A DNA stretch of 5,864 bases, from contig CAIYZZ010000472.1 of NCBI GenBank assembly GCA_903930805.1, positions 1-5,864 of the forward strand, given 5' to 3'. The notes beneath the pieces are model-generated. The model had not been told where the DNA came from, ran no database searches, and saw nothing but the letters and a program-made list of their open reading frames with translations. The position numbers were made by a program, and so were the translations under genes. Of the stretch, positions 5,442-5,864 are shown in pieces; position 1 is the first letter of the stretch; the number at the start of each line of letters is the position of its first letter. The stretch is from an uncultured Rhodocyclaceae bacterium. Its GTDB lineage: Bacteria > Pseudomonadota > Gammaproteobacteria > Burkholderiales > Rhodocyclaceae.

Positions 5442-5507
5442 GGGGGCAGGGGAGTCCGGACAGGCGCCGCGCAGGCGGCGCGTCCAGTCCGGTCACTCCG
5501 CACCCCC
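5442..5507 (+). terminator. Long GC-rich palindrome after the redox operon, probable transcription end structure
   Basis: A 66-base imperfect palindrome starts 5 bases after the stop of the small membrane protein. Nested arms: GGGGG (5442-5446) with CCCCC (5503-5507); GGAGT (5451-5455) with ACTCC (5495-5499); CCGGAC (5456-5461) with GTCCGG (5487-5492); GCGCCGC (5464-5470) with GCGGCGC (5475-5481) around a 4-base loop. Position suggests an operon-end terminator or mRNA 3' stabiliser, but there is no T-tract afterwards, so intrinsic termination is uncertain. A repeated extragenic palindrome is another possibility. Confidence 0.55.
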
Positions 5508-5639
5508 TATGCAGTTCGCGGCGACGGCTCCGCCGGCCAGGGCGGTTGGTCAGCGCTTGGGGATCGGCGCCTGGTCATATTCAAATAAGCGCCAGCACGA
5601 CATCGTAATCCGACCCACACAAATTTGAACGGCAGCGCA

Positions 5640-5864
5640 ATGAAAGTAAGTGTCACCAAAATTAGTTCGAAACTGATAGTTGCCGTGAGCATTATCACAA
5701 TCGTCATAGTCGGCGTGTTCTCCTATTTCAGCATTACGGCGCAAAGCGACGCATTGCTTTCCCAGGCGGGCATACATGCAAACAAGCTGAGCGACGCGAT
5801 AAAGAACAGCATGCATACGAGCATGCTGGAAAACAAGAAAGAAGAAATCCATGCAATCATCAAC
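5640..5864 (+). CDS. N-terminus of a membrane sensor protein, probably histidine kinase (3'-truncated)
   Basis: From ATG 5640 the frame stays open to the window end (75 codons). The N-terminus has a short basic segment, one hydrophobic helix (about 12-31), then a polar, helical stretch rich in Lys, Glu, Ser and His, as expected for a periplasmic sensor region. This layout is common in HAMP-type sensor histidine kinases and in chemoreceptors; catalytic domains lie beyond the window. The adjacent receiver genes favour a kinase. No strong Shine-Dalgarno is visible (only GGCAG at 5631-5635), so the start is less certain. About 200 bases with palindromic sequence separate it from the redox operon, so it may have its own promoter, although I could not identify one. 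Confidence 0.65.
   Translation, partial: MKVSVTKISSKLIVAVSIITIVIVGVFSYFSITAQSDALLSQAGIHANKLSDAIKNSMHTSMLENKKEEIHAIIN

Noticed and set aside
5434..5628. 64-codon plus-strand open frame after the small membrane protein
   Set aside because: It begins at a TTG overlapping the previous stop, runs through the palindrome, has a low-complexity Arg/Ala/Pro-rich translation, and has no ribosome binding site.
1..5864. CRISPR array, tRNA/rRNA genes, insertion sequence or attachment sites
   Set aside because: No regularly spaced direct repeats, no tRNA-like or rRNA-like sequence, and no transposase or terminal inverted repeats were seen by eye in the window.

Overview
The window is a 5.9-kb piece of a Gram-negative, probably proteobacterial genome. 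It is moderately GC-rich and encodes c-type cytochrome and Tat-type export signals. An FNR/Anr-type operator suggests control by oxygen limitation. A respiratory beta- or deltaproteobacterium is plausible, but the sequence alone does not fix the taxon. All genes supported here are on the + strand.

Region 1 (1-1117) holds signalling genes: the 3' end of a response-regulator receiver gene (2-244), then a complete receiver protein with two hydrophobic C-terminal segments that are repeats of each other (260-1051). A strong GC hairpin plus T-tract (1086-1117) ends this unit.

Region 2 (1118-1457) is regulatory. It carries a near-consensus FNR/Anr/Dnr box (1183-1196), correctly spaced from a -10-like hexamer (1219-1224) for a class II FNR-activated promoter. 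A roughly 227-nt leader with stacked inverted repeats (1268-1354) follows.

Region 3 (1458-5437) looks like one operon of five genes: (a) an unusual membrane-anchored receiver fused to a GcvH-like (lipoyl-fold) domain whose lipoyl-lysine position is Ser; (b) an exported five-haem cytochrome related to the c3 class; (c) a Tat-exported HybA/HmcB-like protein with ligands for four [4Fe-4S] clusters and a C-terminal membrane helix; (d) a ten-helix NrfD/HybB-family quinone-interacting membrane protein; (e) a 51-aa single-helix membrane protein resembling HmcD-type small subunits. Together b-e have the architecture of periplasm-facing cytochrome/Fe-S/NrfD menaquinone (or quinone) oxidoreductases such as Hmc, Qrc, Tmc or CbcSTU. 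No hydrogenase or molybdopterin subunit is in view. A long GC-rich palindrome (5442-5507) follows the operon.

Region 4 (5640-5864) begins a membrane sensor protein, probably a histidine kinase, cut by the window end.

Overall picture (inference): an anaerobically induced electron-transfer complex linking the quinone pool to periplasmic cytochromes, embedded in a dense two-component cluster. The cluster has three receivers and one probable sensor. Neither complete receiver protein has a recognisable DNA-binding output, and one complete receiver sits in the redox operon itself.
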